DNA of 64,000 nucleotides from Trebonia sp963836195 (GCA_963836195.1 CAWIIX010000025.1:134948-198947); one strand, 5' to 3'. Positions 30,702 through 39,848 are shown, numbered from the stretch's first letter. A program made the numbers and translations. The notes: a model not told the origin generated them from the letters alone.

Positions 30702-32195
30702 ATGGACGATCTGACCACGAAGACCGCGGCCGAGCTGGCCGCCGCGGTGGCCGCAGGAAGCGTGTCGGCGGCCGAAGTCACCCAGGCGCACCTGGAGCGG
30801 ATCACCGCCGTAGACGGCGACGTGCGGGCGTTCCTGCACGTGAACGCCGAGGACGCGCTGGCGCAGGCCCGCGCGGTGGACCGCAGGCGGGCGGCGGGCG
30901 AGCCGCTGGGCGCGCTGGCCGGGGTCCCGGTCGCGGTGAAGGACCTGTTCACCACCATCGGCGCGCCCGCCACGTGCGGATCGAAGATCCTCGAGGGCTG
31001 GTACCCGCCCTACGAGTCGACCATCACCGGGCGGCTCCGCTCGGCCGGCGCGATCCTGATCGGCAAGACCAACATGGACGAGTTCGCGATGGGCTCGTCG
31101 ACCGAGAACTCCGGCTACGGCCCCTCGCATAACCCGTGGGACCTGGCCCGGGTGCCGGGAGGCTCCTCGGGCGGCTCGGCCGCCGCCGTGGCCGCCTACG
31201 AGGCGCCACTCGCCCTCGGCACCGACACCGGCGGCTCGATCCGCCAGCCGGCCGCGGTCTGCGGGATCGTCGGCACCAAGCCGACCTACGGCGGCTCCTC
31301 CCGCTACGGGGTGGTGGCCTTCGCCTCCTCGCTTGACACCCCGGGGCCGTTCGGGCGGACCGTGCTCGACGCCGCCCTGCTGCACGAGGCGATGTCCGGG
31401 CACGACCCGATGGACTCGACGTCGATTGACGCGCCGGTCCCGCCGGTGGTGGCGGCGGCGCGGCACGGCGACGTGGCCGGCCTGCGGATCGGCGTGGTCA
31501 CCGACCTGTCGGGCGACGGGTACCAGCCCGGCGTGATCAGCCGGTTCACCGAGGCGGTGGAGCTACTCGAGTCGCTCGGGGCCAAGGTCACCGAGCTGAG
31601 CTGCCCGCACTTCAAGTACGCGCTGCCCGCGTACTACCTGATCGCGCCCAGCGAGTGCTCCTCCAACCTGGCCCGGTTCGACGGCATGCGCTACGGGCTG
31701 CGGACCGGCGGCGGCAGCGCCGAGGAGGTCATGGCGGAGACCCGGGCGGCCGGGTTCGGGGCCGAGGTCAAGCGGCGCATCATGCTCGGGACGTACGCCC
31801 TCTCGAGCGGCTACTACGACGCCTACTACGGCAAGGCGCAGCAGGTCAGGACGCTGATCATCCAGGACTTCGAGGCGGCCTTCAGTCAGGTCGACGTGCT
31901 GGTCTCGCCGGTGACGCCGACCACCGCGTTCCAGATCGGCGAGCGCGCCGACGACCCGATGGCGATGTACCTGGCCGACCTGTGCACGATCCCGTCGAAC
32001 CTGGCCGGCAACGCGGCCATCTCGGTACCGTGCGGCCTGGCCGACGAGGACGGTCTCCCGGTCGGGCTGCAGGTCATGGCGCCGCCGCTGGCCGACGACC
32101 GGCTGTACCGGGTGGGGGCCGCCGTGGAGGCGGCGTTCAACTCGCGCTGGGGGCATCCGCTGCTGACCGAGGCGAAGGGGCTGATCTCGTCATGA
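30702..32195 (+). CDS. gatA: Asp/Glu-tRNA amidotransferase subunit GatA
   Basis: 497 residues. GatA hydrolyses glutamine to supply ammonia to GatB. It has the amidase signature: the catalytic Lys in VAVKDLF, GKTNMDEFAMGSSTENS, VPGGSSGGSAAAVAA with the cis-Ser, and the nucleophile Ser in GTDTGGSIRQPA, then GTKPTYGGSSRYGV. The frame is intact. Its TGA overlaps the ATG of gatB (ATGA). Confidence 0.97.
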   Translation: MDDLTTKTAAELAAAVAAGSVSAAEVTQAHLERITAVDGDVRAFLHVNAEDALAQARAVDRRRAAGEPLGALAGVPVAVKDLFTTIGAPATCGSKILEGWYPPYESTITGRLRSAGAILIGKTNMDEFAMGSSTENSGYGPSHNPWDLARVPGGSSGGSAAAVAAYEAPLALGTDTGGSIRQPAAVCGIVGTKPTYGGSSRYGVVAFASSLDTPGPFGRTVLDAALLHEAMSGHDPMDSTSIDAPVPPVVAAARHGDVAGLRIGVVTDLSGDGYQPGVISRFTEAVELLESLGAKVTELSCPHFKYALPAYYLIAPSECSSNLARFDGMRYGLRTGGGSAEEVMAETRAAGFGAEVKRRIMLGTYALSSGYYDAYYGKAQQVRTLIIQDFEAAFSQVDVLVSPVTPTTAFQIGERADDPMAMYLADLCTIPSNLAGNAAISVPCGLADEDGLPVGLQVMAPPLADDRLYRVGAAVEAAFNSRWGHPLLTEAKGLISS

Positions 32196-33676
32196 CCGTC
32201 ACCTACGAAGAGGCGCTCCAGGGCTACGAGCCGGTCTTCGGCCTCGAGACGCACGTGGAGCTCGGCACCACCACCAAGATGTTCTGCGGCTGCCTGACCG
32301 CGTTCGGCGCCGAGCCGAACACCCACGTCTGCCCGGTCTGCCTCGGCCTGCCGGGCTCGCTGCCGGTCGTCAACCGGCGGTCGATCGAGTTCGCGATCAA
32401 GATCGGGCTGGCGCTGAACTGCTCGATCGCGTCGTGGTGCCGGTTCGCCCGGAAGAACTACTTCTACCCGGACATGCCCAAGAACTTCCAGATCTCCCAG
32501 TACGACGAGCCGCTGTGCACCGACGGGTACCTGGACGTCCTGGTCGGCGGTCAGACGATCCGGGTAGGCATCGAGCGGGTCCACCTAGAGGAGGACACCG
32601 GCAAGTCGCTGCACGTGGGCGGGGCGACCGGCCGCATCCAGGGGGCCGAGTACTCGCTCGTCGACTACAACCGGGCGGGCATCCCGCTGGTCGAGATCGT
32701 CACCAAGCCGGTGCCCGGCACCGGCTACCTGGCGCCCGAGGTCGCCAAGGCGTACGTCACCGAGCTCCGCGACGTGCTCCGCACGCTCGGCGTCTCCGAC
32801 GTGCGGATGGAGGAGGGCTCGATGCGGTGCGACGTGAACACGTCGCTGTCGGTCCGCGGGTCCGGCGTCTGGGGAACCCGGACCGAGACGAAGAACGTCA
32901 ACTCGCTCCGCTCGGTCGAGCGCGCGGTCCGCTCGGAGATCGAGCGGCAGGCGTTCGTGCTCGACTCCGGCGACCGGATCATCCAGGAAACGCGGCACTT
33001 CCACGAGGACACCGGCGTCACCACCTCCGGGCGGTCGAAGGAGGAGGCGCAGGACTACCGCTACTTCCCCGAGCCCGACCTGGTGCCGGTGGCGCCCGAC
33101 CCGGCCTGGGTGGCGGACATCGGCAAGACGCTGCCCGAGCTGCCGTCCGCCCGCCGGGCCCGGCTGATCGAGTCGTGGTCGCTGTCCGAGCTCGAGTTCG
33201 AGGCGCTGCGCAACGCGGGCGCGCTGGACGCGGTGGAGGCGACGGTCGCAGCCGGCGCGTCCCCGGCCGAAGCCCGCAAGTGGTGGCTGGGCGAGCTGGC
33301 CAGGAAGGCCAACGACGCGGGGGTCGACGTCTCCGAGCTGCCCATCACGCCCGCGCAGGTGGCCCGGGTGGCCGCGCTGGTCGCCTCGGGCGCGCTCAAC
33401 GACAAGCTCGCCCGCCAGGTCATCGACGGCGTGCTCGACGGCGAGGGAACCCCCGACGAGGTGGTGGCCGCTCGCGGCCTGGCGGTCGTCAGCGACGACT
33501 CGGCCCTGCTGGCCGCCATCGACGAGGCCATCGCCGCCAACCCGGAGGTGGCCGCCAAGGTCCGCAACGGCAAGGTCGCGGCGGTCGGGGCGCTGGTCGG
33601 CGCGGTCATGAAGACGACCGGCGGCAAGGCCGACGCACCCCGGGTGCGGGAGCTGATCCTGGAACGGCTCAGCTGA
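32192..33676 (+). CDS. gatB: Asp/Glu-tRNA amidotransferase subunit GatB
   Basis: 494 residues. GatB phosphorylates and amidates the misacylated tRNA. GLETHVEL, the zinc-type cysteines in MFCGC and HVCPVCLGLPG, FARKNYFYPDMPKNFQISQYD, HLEEDTGK and DYNRAGIPLVEIVTKP are present, with the YqeY-like tail ending VRELILERLS. The ATG overlaps the gatA stop. The 3' end overlaps the convergent methyltransferase gene by 8 bases. Confidence 0.97.
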   Translation: MTVTYEEALQGYEPVFGLETHVELGTTTKMFCGCLTAFGAEPNTHVCPVCLGLPGSLPVVNRRSIEFAIKIGLALNCSIASWCRFARKNYFYPDMPKNFQISQYDEPLCTDGYLDVLVGGQTIRVGIERVHLEEDTGKSLHVGGATGRIQGAEYSLVDYNRAGIPLVEIVTKPVPGTGYLAPEVAKAYVTELRDVLRTLGVSDVRMEEGSMRCDVNTSLSVRGSGVWGTRTETKNVNSLRSVERAVRSEIERQAFVLDSGDRIIQETRHFHEDTGVTTSGRSKEEAQDYRYFPEPDLVPVAPDPAWVADIGKTLPELPSARRARLIESWSLSELEFEALRNAGALDAVEATVAAGASPAEARKWWLGELARKANDAGVDVSELPITPAQVARVAALVASGALNDKLARQVIDGVLDGEGTPDEVVAARGLAVVSDDSALLAAIDEAIAANPEVAAKVRNGKVAAVGALVGAVMKTTGGKADAPRVRELILERLS

Positions 33677-34904
33677 TCTTGGCAGGGTGGGCGAAGGCCT
33701 CGTGCCTGAGGTGGTCGTCCTGGCCGACGAAGGCCCTGAACTCGCCCAATCGGTAGGCGTCGCCGGTCGTGCGCCGGTCGACCTCGATCCGAAAGTCGCG
33801 CCGCAGGTGGGCGAGGTGCCGTTCGAAGGCCGGGGTCTCCATCGGGGCCTGCAGCCGGCGCACGACCTGCTCCATGGTCAGGAAGCCGCCGTCGTCCCGC
33901 AGGATCGCGTAGACGGGGTCGTGGGTGGCGCTGCCGCGCTCGACGAGCTCGCCCGGAGCGCCCTCATGGTCGAGGGCGCGCCGGATCTGCCCGCCGATCG
34001 CGCGGGCGACCGGCGGCGGAAAGGCGTTGCCGATCTGCCGGTAGTGCGAGGTCTTGCGGCCGGTGAAGGTCCACTGGTACTCAGCGTCGTCCCAGCCCTG
34101 CAGCCTCGCGACCATCGCGCAGGTCAGCTTGGGCGCCATCGTGACCGGATCGCCCTCAAGCGGGGCCGCGTCGGCGATGCCGAGCGCGTTCACGCCCAGC
34201 TCCCGCCAGGCTCGCTTGGCCCGGGTCGGCCCGAGGTCGGCGCCGCCGTGCTTCTTGGAGCCGCCGACGATGGTGGGCGCGATGTCGTTGGCCGTGCGCG
34301 CCCAGCGCTCCGCCCCCGGCCATCCGTTGGCGCCCATGAGCTCGGCCAGCGTCTCGCCCACGGTGCCGGGATCGCCCTCCGGCTCGGGCCAGCCGAAGTA
34401 GGCGAGGTCTTCCGGTCGCATCGCGACCAGGACGAACCGGGGTCGCAGTTGCGGTACCCCGTACTGGGAGGCGTGCAGCAGCCGCCAGTCGGCCGCGTAG
34501 CCGAGCTCGGCCAGCCGGTCGAGAACCCGCTGCCGGTAGGCGGCGAACCGGGGCAGCGAGAGCCCGCGGACGTTCTCGAGCAGCAGCGCGCGCGGCCGGA
34601 TCGTTCCGCACAGCTCGATCGCCCAGGCGAACAGGTCGCGCTCGTCGGTCGCGCCGAGCTGCTTGCCCGCGATGGTGAACGGCGGGCAGGGCACGCCTCC
34701 GGCGACCAGGTCCACCCCGGCGTACTGGTCGGGGCGCCAGACGGCGGGGTTGGCGGCGTCCCCCTGCGCGACCTTCCACTGCGGCCGGTTGCGCCGCAGG
34801 GTGGCGCACGCGTTGGGGTCGAGCTCGACCGCCAGCTCGTGCTCGAACCCGGCGAGCTCAAGCCCGAGCGACTGCCCGCCCGCGCCGGCGCAGACCTCGA
34901 CCAC
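33669..34904 (-). CDS. C5-cytosine DNA methyltransferase (orphan)
   Basis: 411 residues. Motif I EVCAGAGGQSLGLELAGF, motif IV GGVPCPPFTIAGKQ with nucleophile Cys73, ENVRGL (motif VI, 110-115), QYGVPQLRPRFVLVAM (motif VIII) and QIGNAFPPPVARAI (motif X) are all present. A C-terminal extension (LTMEQVVRRLQAPMETPAFERHLAHL) looks like a small winged helix. No restriction endonuclease gene adjoins it. The GTG at 34904 is used, but an in-frame CTG at 34919, preceded by GGGAGG, would add LSNYQ. It lies between gatB and a membrane-protein gene; horizontal acquisition is plausible. Confidence 0.9.
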   Translation of the reverse strand: MVEVCAGAGGQSLGLELAGFEHELAVELDPNACATLRRNRPQWKVAQGDAANPAVWRPDQYAGVDLVAGGVPCPPFTIAGKQLGATDERDLFAWAIELCGTIRPRALLLENVRGLSLPRFAAYRQRVLDRLAELGYAADWRLLHASQYGVPQLRPRFVLVAMRPEDLAYFGWPEPEGDPGTVGETLAELMGANGWPGAERWARTANDIAPTIVGGSKKHGGADLGPTRAKRAWRELGVNALGIADAAPLEGDPVTMAPKLTCAMVARLQGWDDAEYQWTFTGRKTSHYRQIGNAFPPPVARAIGGQIRRALDHEGAPGELVERGSATHDPVYAILRDDGGFLTMEQVVRRLQAPMETPAFERHLAHLRRDFRIEVDRRTTGDAYRLGEFRAFVGQDDHLRHEAFAHPAKIS

Positions 34905-35042
34905 CTGGTAGTTCGACAGCTCGACCTCCCTACGGCAGCGTGAGCACGGCTAGCATCATCCCGCATATTGGCCGGACGGTGGCGGACCGGCACCCGTCCG
35001 GCGAGCCGTCGGCAGCTTCCACCGCCACGACTCACCTTCCGT

Positions 35043-35498
35043 TCACAACCGCCAAGGTTCGCGATAGAACGGGCCAGATTCCGGCCGCCAGAGCGCAATA
35101 GTGGCGGCGAGCGCAACCAGCCAGCTGACGATGTTCAGCGCTTTGATCTCGATGGCTTCGCCTCCGGTGAGATCGATCGCCAGGCCGGCACAGTACAGGG
35201 CGAAGAACACGGTCGACAGGACGCGCGCCCAGGCCCGGCCGCCCTTGTTCTTCGAGGCCATCCACAGCCAGGCGGCGCAGTCGACGGCGCCGCTGAAAAC
35301 CGCTCTCTCCACCTGCTGGGCGTGGGACTCGACAATCGGCGACATGCTCCCGATGCGCAATACGCCGACCCGGGGGGCAACAAGAATGATAACGACCGTG
35401 GTGAGCACGCTCAGCGCGGCACCGGTGTACATCAGGTGTACCGCTCGGAAAACCGGCTGCGGCATGGCCGGGGCCAAGCGGTTCAATAGTGTCAACAT
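35043..35498 (-). CDS. Small four-helix membrane protein
   Basis: About 151 residues with four hydrophobic segments: AVHLMYTGAALSVLTTVVIILV, a mid helix at SGAVDCAAWLWMA, VLSTVFFALYCAGLAIDL and ALNIVSWLVALAATIAL. It ends WRPESGPFYREPW. I do not recognise the family beyond a general actinobacterial hypothetical. An ATG at 35525 is also in frame; I prefer 35498 because the palindrome CCAATCG-GTT-CGATTGG then lies directly upstream. No functional link with neighbours is visible. Confidence 0.7.
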   Translation of the reverse strand: MLTLLNRLAPAMPQPVFRAVHLMYTGAALSVLTTVVIILVAPRVGVLRIGSMSPIVESHAQQVERAVFSGAVDCAAWLWMASKNKGGRAWARVLSTVFFALYCAGLAIDLTGGEAIEIKALNIVSWLVALAATIALWRPESGPFYREPWRL

Positions 35499-35503
35499 CT
35501 GCT

Positions 35504-35520
35504 CCAATCGGTTCGATTGG
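35504..35520. promoter_or_regulatory. 17-bp palindrome before the membrane-protein gene
   Basis: CCAATCG-GTT-CGATTGG has perfect 7-bp arms around three bases and lies six bases upstream of the ATG at 35498. It could be an operator or a short hairpin near the ribosome site. Confidence 0.4.
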
Positions 35521-35526
35521 GGCAAA

Positions 35527-35546
35527 TGCTAGCGGTGCGGCTAGCA
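35527..35546 (-). terminator. Hairpin over the stop codon of the hexapeptide-repeat gene
   Basis: TGCTAGC (35527-35533) and GCTAGCA (35540-35546) are perfect complements around GGTGCG. The right arm includes the TAG stop at 35541-35543. It may terminate or protect the mRNA 3' end. Confidence 0.35.
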
Positions 35547-36191
35547 GTTGGTCATGACGAGCGCATTGGCGGCGACGATCGGGGTCTCGACGATCCGCCG
35601 GCCGGGCATCACCGTCGCCCGCACGCCGGTCTCGGTCCCGTCGGCGATGACGCAGCCGATGGTTACCTCGCCGGTGTCGACCAGCGCCCCGTCTGCGTAC
35701 ATGTGGACGGTCCCCCGGCGCAGGTTCCTGACCGCCCCGCAGAAGAACGCGCCCAGCCGAACCCGGCGCCCGAGAACCGAGTGGCCCACGTAGCTCGTGT
35801 GCGCGACCTCCGCCCCGGCCAGCAGCAGGCAGCGGCGGATCTCCGCCCCCGGGCCCAGGTAGCTGCCGGACTCGACGACGGTGGGGCCGTACACGGTGGC
35901 GTTCGGCCCGATCTCGCAGTCGGGTCCGATGAGCACCGGACCGAAGAAGTTGACGCCCCGGTGCACGATCGAGCTCTCGTGGACGAGCGCGTGCCCCTTC
36001 CAGCGCCACTGCCTTGACTCGGCCGTATCCACCCGTTGGTATCCGTTGAGGCCGTCGGGCAGAGCCAGCTCGTTGAGCGCGTTCATCACGTGCAGGCCCG
36101 CCAGCTCGTCGCGCCACCACTGAGGTTCGCTGATGCACTCACGCACCGCCGCCGGCAGCAGCGACAGCACCTCGCTGCCGAGAAGGCTCAC
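35541..36191 (-). CDS. Left-handed beta-helix (hexapeptide repeat) transferase-like protein
   Basis: 216 residues. After an N-terminal helical part (LLGSEVLSLLPAAVRECISEPQWW) the protein forms hexapeptide repeats: VNFFGPVLIGPDCEIGPNAT, VVESGSYLGPGAEIRRC, YVGHSVLGRRVRLGA and TVMPGRRIV. These resemble the acyltransferase half of GlmU and sugar-nucleotide acetyltransferases. No pyrophosphorylase domain is present. The GTG at 36191 shares a base with the ligA stop (TAGTG), so it is probably translated after ligA. The acceptor is unknown. Confidence 0.83.
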   Translation of the reverse strand: MSLLGSEVLSLLPAAVRECISEPQWWRDELAGLHVMNALNELALPDGLNGYQRVDTAESRQWRWKGHALVHESSIVHRGVNFFGPVLIGPDCEIGPNATVYGPTVVESGSYLGPGAEIRRCLLLAGAEVAHTSYVGHSVLGRRVRLGAFFCGAVRNLRRGTVHMYADGALVDTGEVTIGCVIADGTETGVRATVMPGRRIVETPIVAANALVMTNC

Positions 36192-38332
36192 TACCCGGCC
36201 TCGACGTCCGGCGCCGGGGGCAGGGCGTCGGGGCCGTCGGCGAGCAGGATCTGGAGGCCGGCTTGGTCGAGAATGCGGACGCCGAGCTCGACCGCCTTGT
36301 CGTACTTGGAGCCGGCGTTCTCGCCCGCGACCACGAAGTTGGTCTTCTTGGACACCGAGGACGAGACCTTGCCGCCGGCCGCGCGGACCGCCTCGGCCGC
36401 CTCGTCGCGGCTGAGCCCGGGCAGCGTCCCGGTGATCACGACGGTCACGCCGGCCAGCACCCGGCCCGCCGCCGCCGACGGGTCGAAACCGGGGGTGGCG
36501 AGCTGCATCCCGGCCGCCCGCCACTTGGCCACGATCTCGGCGTGCCAGTCGACCGTGAACCACTCCACCACCGACGCCGCGATCGTCGGGCCGACGCCGT
36601 CGACGATCGCCAGCGCGTCAGCGGACGCGGCCGCGATCGCGTCGACCGACCCGAAGGCCTCGGCCAGCGCCCTGGCGGCGGTCGGTCCCACGTGCCTGAT
36701 CGACAGCGCGACCAGGATCCGCCAGAGCGGGCGCTTCTTCGCCTCCTCCAGGTTGGCCAGCAGCGCGTGGGCGACGAGCTTGAGCCCGCCGGCCTTGTTC
36801 ACGAAGAACGGGCTGGTCGCCAGCTTCTCGTCGGTGAGGTAGAACAGGTCGCCCTCGTCGTGGACGAGGCCGTCTTGCAGCAGCGCCACCACCGCCTCGT
36901 AGCCGAGCGCCTCGATGTCGAGCGCGCTGCGCGAGGCGAGGTAGAACAGCCGCTCGCGGAGCTGGGCGGGGCACGCCACCGCGTTGGGGCAGCGCCAGTC
37001 GACCTCGCCCTCATCGCGTCTGAGCGGGGTGCCGCACTCCGGGCACTGGCGGGGGAAGACGAACTCACGCTCGTCGCCGGTGCGCAGCTCGGTCACCGGC
37101 CCGACCACCTCGGGGATGACCTCGCCCGCCTTGCGCAGGATCACCGTGTCGCCGATCAGCACGCCCTTGCGCTTGAGCTCATCCTCGTTGTGGAGGGTGG
37201 CGCGGTCGACGGTGGACCCGCTGACCTTGACCGGGGTCATCACCGCGAAGGGCGTGATCCGCCCGGTCCGGCCGACGCCGACCCGGATGTCGATCAGCTT
37301 GGTGTTGACTTCCTCCGGCGGGTACTTGTAGGCGATCGCCCAGCGCGGCGCCCGGCTGGTCGCGCCCATCGCCCGCTGCACGTCGATCGGGTCGATCTTC
37401 ACCACCACGCCGTCGATGTCATACGGTGTCTCGTGCCGGTGCCCGGGGTCGGCGTAGTAGTCGATGTAGCGCTGGACCTCGGCCAGGTCGAGGAAGACCT
37501 GGTACTTGTCGCTGACCGGCAGGCCCCAGCCGCGCAGCCGCTCGTACCAGCCGGACTGCGTATCCGGCGCCCCCTCGAGGTGCCCCTCCTCGCTCGGCCC
37601 GGCCGCGGACCCGACGATCGCGCCGTCGGCGTCCGCGGCCCCCACCACCCGGCCGATGCCGTGCACGATCGCCCCGAGCGCGCGGGACGCGGTGACCCGG
37701 GGGTCCTTCTGCCGCAGGGACCCGGCGGCGGCGTTACGGGGGTTGGCGAAGGCGGGCTTGCCCGCCTCCTGCAGCGTCTCGTTCAGCCGGTCGAACGACG
37801 CCGCCGACAGGAACACCTCGCCGCGCACCTCGAGCAGCTCGGGCACGTCGCCGGTGGCCAGCCGGTCGGGGACCGCCTTGATCGTCTTCACGTTCAGCGT
37901 GACGTCCTCGCCGGTCCGCCCGTCACCGCGGGTGGCGGCGCTGGCGAGGCGGCCGCGCTCGTACACCAGGTCGATCGCGAGCCCGTCGATCTTCAGCTCG
38001 CACAGGTAGGGCCCGCTCCCGCCGAGCTTGGCGGCGCGGTCGGACCAGGCCGAGAACTCCTCGGCCGAGAACACGTTGTCCAGGCTGAGCAGCCGCTCGA
38101 GGTGCTCGACGGGGGTGAAGTGAGTCGAGATGGCACCGCCGACGTGCTGGGTGGGCGAGTCGGGCGTGCGCAGCTCGGGGAACTCGTCCTCGATCTCGTT
38201 GAGCTCCCGTAGGCCGGTGTCGTACTCGACGTCGGAGATCGTCGGGGCGTCGAGCACGTGGTAACGGTACTGCGCGTCAAGCAGCTTCTCGCTCAGCTCG
38301 GCGTGCCGCTGCCTGGCCTCAGTCAGCTCCAT
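36191..38332 (-). CDS. ligA: NAD-dependent DNA ligase LigA
   Basis: 713 residues, complete. LigA seals nicks in replication and repair using NAD+. The adenylated lysine is K114 in ELKIDGLAID. Zinc cysteines are in CPECGTPLRRDEG and CPNAVACPAQL; helix-hairpin-helix repeats and a C-terminal BRCT domain (GVTVVITGTLPGLSRDEA) follow. The start MELTEARQRHAEL is standard. Its neighbours, the MetE-like gene upstream and gatCAB further on, match an order common in actinomycetes. Confidence 0.97.
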   Translation of the reverse strand: MELTEARQRHAELSEKLLDAQYRYHVLDAPTISDVEYDTGLRELNEIEDEFPELRTPDSPTQHVGGAISTHFTPVEHLERLLSLDNVFSAEEFSAWSDRAAKLGGSGPYLCELKIDGLAIDLVYERGRLASAATRGDGRTGEDVTLNVKTIKAVPDRLATGDVPELLEVRGEVFLSAASFDRLNETLQEAGKPAFANPRNAAAGSLRQKDPRVTASRALGAIVHGIGRVVGAADADGAIVGSAAGPSEEGHLEGAPDTQSGWYERLRGWGLPVSDKYQVFLDLAEVQRYIDYYADPGHRHETPYDIDGVVVKIDPIDVQRAMGATSRAPRWAIAYKYPPEEVNTKLIDIRVGVGRTGRITPFAVMTPVKVSGSTVDRATLHNEDELKRKGVLIGDTVILRKAGEVIPEVVGPVTELRTGDEREFVFPRQCPECGTPLRRDEGEVDWRCPNAVACPAQLRERLFYLASRSALDIEALGYEAVVALLQDGLVHDEGDLFYLTDEKLATSPFFVNKAGGLKLVAHALLANLEEAKKRPLWRILVALSIRHVGPTAARALAEAFGSVDAIAAASADALAIVDGVGPTIAASVVEWFTVDWHAEIVAKWRAAGMQLATPGFDPSAAAGRVLAGVTVVITGTLPGLSRDEAAEAVRAAGGKVSSSVSKKTNFVVAGENAGSKYDKAVELGVRILDQAGLQILLADGPDALPPAPDVEAG

Positions 38333-38363
38333 CTGTCATCCCATCCCGTGATCGCACCGTCGG

Positions 38364-39398
38364 TCACGCCAGCTCCGCCATCAGCTCCGGCAGGATCCGC
38401 GCCGCCTCCCGGCACCAGCGCAGCGCGTCCCGCGCCTGGGTCGGCGACACTCCCGCCAGGCCGCAGGCCGGGGTGATGACGACCTGCTCGGCGCAGCCGG
38501 CCGGGGGAAGCCCGATCTTCCGCCACAGCTCCCGGACGGCGTCGGCGGTGCCTTCGGGAGTCAGCCGGGTCCGTCCGCCGCTATCGCGAACGGGGACGGT
38601 GAGCGCGCCGATGAGCAATCCCGAGCCCCCCTCGACGGTCTCCGCGAACTTGTCGTAATCACCGTGCCCGAGCAGGCTGAGGTCGAACGAGACCGCGTCT
38701 GCCCCCGCGCCGTTAATTATCTCGAACGGATAGCCGGAAGCGCAGCAGTGGACGATCGTGTAGGCGCGTGTCGCCGCCAGGACCTCGCGCAGCTTCGCCC
38801 GCAGCACCTCCTCGTCCACCTCCCGGACCCGGGACAGGCCGCTTGGCGTGGGAATGCTGCCTTCGGCGACCGCGGGCAGCGACGGCTCGTCGAGCTGAAC
38901 GAGCAGGGTCGCGCCCGGCACCCGCTTGGCGACCTCGGCGACGTGCGCCTTGACCCCCTCCGCGAGCGACGACGCGAGGTCGGCGACCAGGCCGGGGTCA
39001 GCCAGCGCGACCTTCTGCGAGTGCGGCTGCTCGATCGTCGCGGCGAGCGTCCATGGCCCGGCCAGCTGGATCTTCAGCGGCCCCTGGTAGCCGTCCAGAA
39101 CCTCTTCCATCGCATCCAGATCGGAAGAGAGCATCGATCTGGCCCGGCGCATGTCGCGGCCGGGACGATCGGCGATCCGCCAGCCGGCCGGGGTGACCTC
39201 GACCGCGATGTCGACCAGCAGCGCCGCCGCCCGGCCGACCATGTCGGCCCCCGGGCCGCGGCCCGGGAGCTCGGCCAGGAACGGCAGGTCGGGCACCTCG
39301 TCGAAGATCAGCTGGGCCGTCTCCAGCGGGTTGCCGCCGGGCATCGACCCGATCCCGGTCGCGGTGCCGGGTCCCCACGGAAATCCCTTGTCAGCCAC
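38364..39398 (-). CDS. MetE-like (cobalamin-independent methionine synthase C-terminal) protein
   Basis: 344 residues with the UROD/MetE-like barrel. GTATGIGSMPGGNPLETAQLIFDE, LAGPWTLAATIE, LVQLDEPSLPAV, TIVHCCASGYPFE and VITPACGLAG carry the His/Cys/Cys zinc-site pattern (HCC and the late Cys). It matches only the catalytic half of MetE, like the short core MetE proteins. The methyl donor is unknown, perhaps a corrinoid protein. GTG at 39398 gives VADKGFPWGPGTATG, the conserved start. It lies 31 bases upstream of ligA. Confidence 0.87.
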   Translation of the reverse strand: MADKGFPWGPGTATGIGSMPGGNPLETAQLIFDEVPDLPFLAELPGRGPGADMVGRAAALLVDIAVEVTPAGWRIADRPGRDMRRARSMLSSDLDAMEEVLDGYQGPLKIQLAGPWTLAATIEQPHSQKVALADPGLVADLASSLAEGVKAHVAEVAKRVPGATLLVQLDEPSLPAVAEGSIPTPSGLSRVREVDEEVLRAKLREVLAATRAYTIVHCCASGYPFEIINGAGADAVSFDLSLLGHGDYDKFAETVEGGSGLLIGALTVPVRDSGGRTRLTPEGTADAVRELWRKIGLPPAGCAEQVVITPACGLAGVSPTQARDALRWCREAARILPELMAELA

Positions 39399-39583
39399 GC
39401 TGCTGAGCTTAGCCGCCGCAGGCGATTCAGCGGCGACGCCGGGGCCCGCGGGCCGTCGCGGTGGGCGCCCGGCGGCCGCTTGAATGGGACCGCCCGCATC
39501 ACTATGAGGACACCGCCCACGATCCCGATGACGAAGCACGTGGCGATGGCCCCGGTCATGATCATGACGCCGATGAAGCTCAT
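39308..39583 (-). CDS. Small single-helix membrane protein (end uncertain)
   Basis: MSFIGVMIMTGAIATCFVIG opens one membrane helix (continuing VVGGVLIVMRAVPF) with a basic, Pro-rich tail. The ATG at 39583 follows a GGGGGC stretch; an ATG at 39598 is also possible. The open frame runs to 39308, overlapping the MetE-like gene by 91 bases, which is suspicious: a single frame change would end it near 39427. I recognise no family. It belongs with the other tiny membrane protein 90 bp upstream. Confidence 0.45.
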   Translation of the reverse strand: MSFIGVMIMTGAIATCFVIGIVGGVLIVMRAVPFKRPPGAHRDGPRAPASPLNRLRRLSSAAWLTRDFRGDPAPRPGSGRCPAATRWRRPS

Positions 39584-39668
39584 GCTGCCCCCGTTCATCC
39601 GGCGAGGGCCAGCGCCAGCGGAGGGCGCTGGCCGCCCCCGCGGAGGCCAGCGCCCTCATCCCGCCGGG

Positions 39669-39848
39669 CTAGCCCCGGCGGCCGGAGCCGGTCAGCGGGC
39701 GAGTGCCCTGACCGGTATGGTCCTGCACCTTCCAGATGACGGACCTGACGTGGTGTCCCCGGCTGATAGCGAACGAGATGGCGATAAAACCGCCGGCCAG
39801 GACGCCGGCTACGGTCAGGACGACTGCGATGACGATGAGACTGGCCAT
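39669..39848 (-). CDS. 59-residue single-helix membrane protein
   Basis: ATG at 39848 is preceded by a good GGAGG five bases away. The protein begins MASLIVIAVVLTVAGVLAGG, continues the helix to FIAISFAISRG, then HHVRSVIWKVQDHTGQG and a basic end. It has high coding-like composition but no family that I recognise. It is divergent from the GntR regulator gene, with a 398-bp intergenic region carrying repeated motifs, so it may belong to that regulator's targets. Confidence 0.68.
   Translation of the reverse strand: MASLIVIAVVLTVAGVLAGGFIAISFAISRGHHVRSVIWKVQDHTGQGTRPLTGSGRRG

Noticed and set aside
33669..36191. A restriction-modification system around the methyltransferase
   Set aside because: The adjacent genes encode a small membrane protein and a hexapeptide-repeat protein; no nuclease motif was seen.
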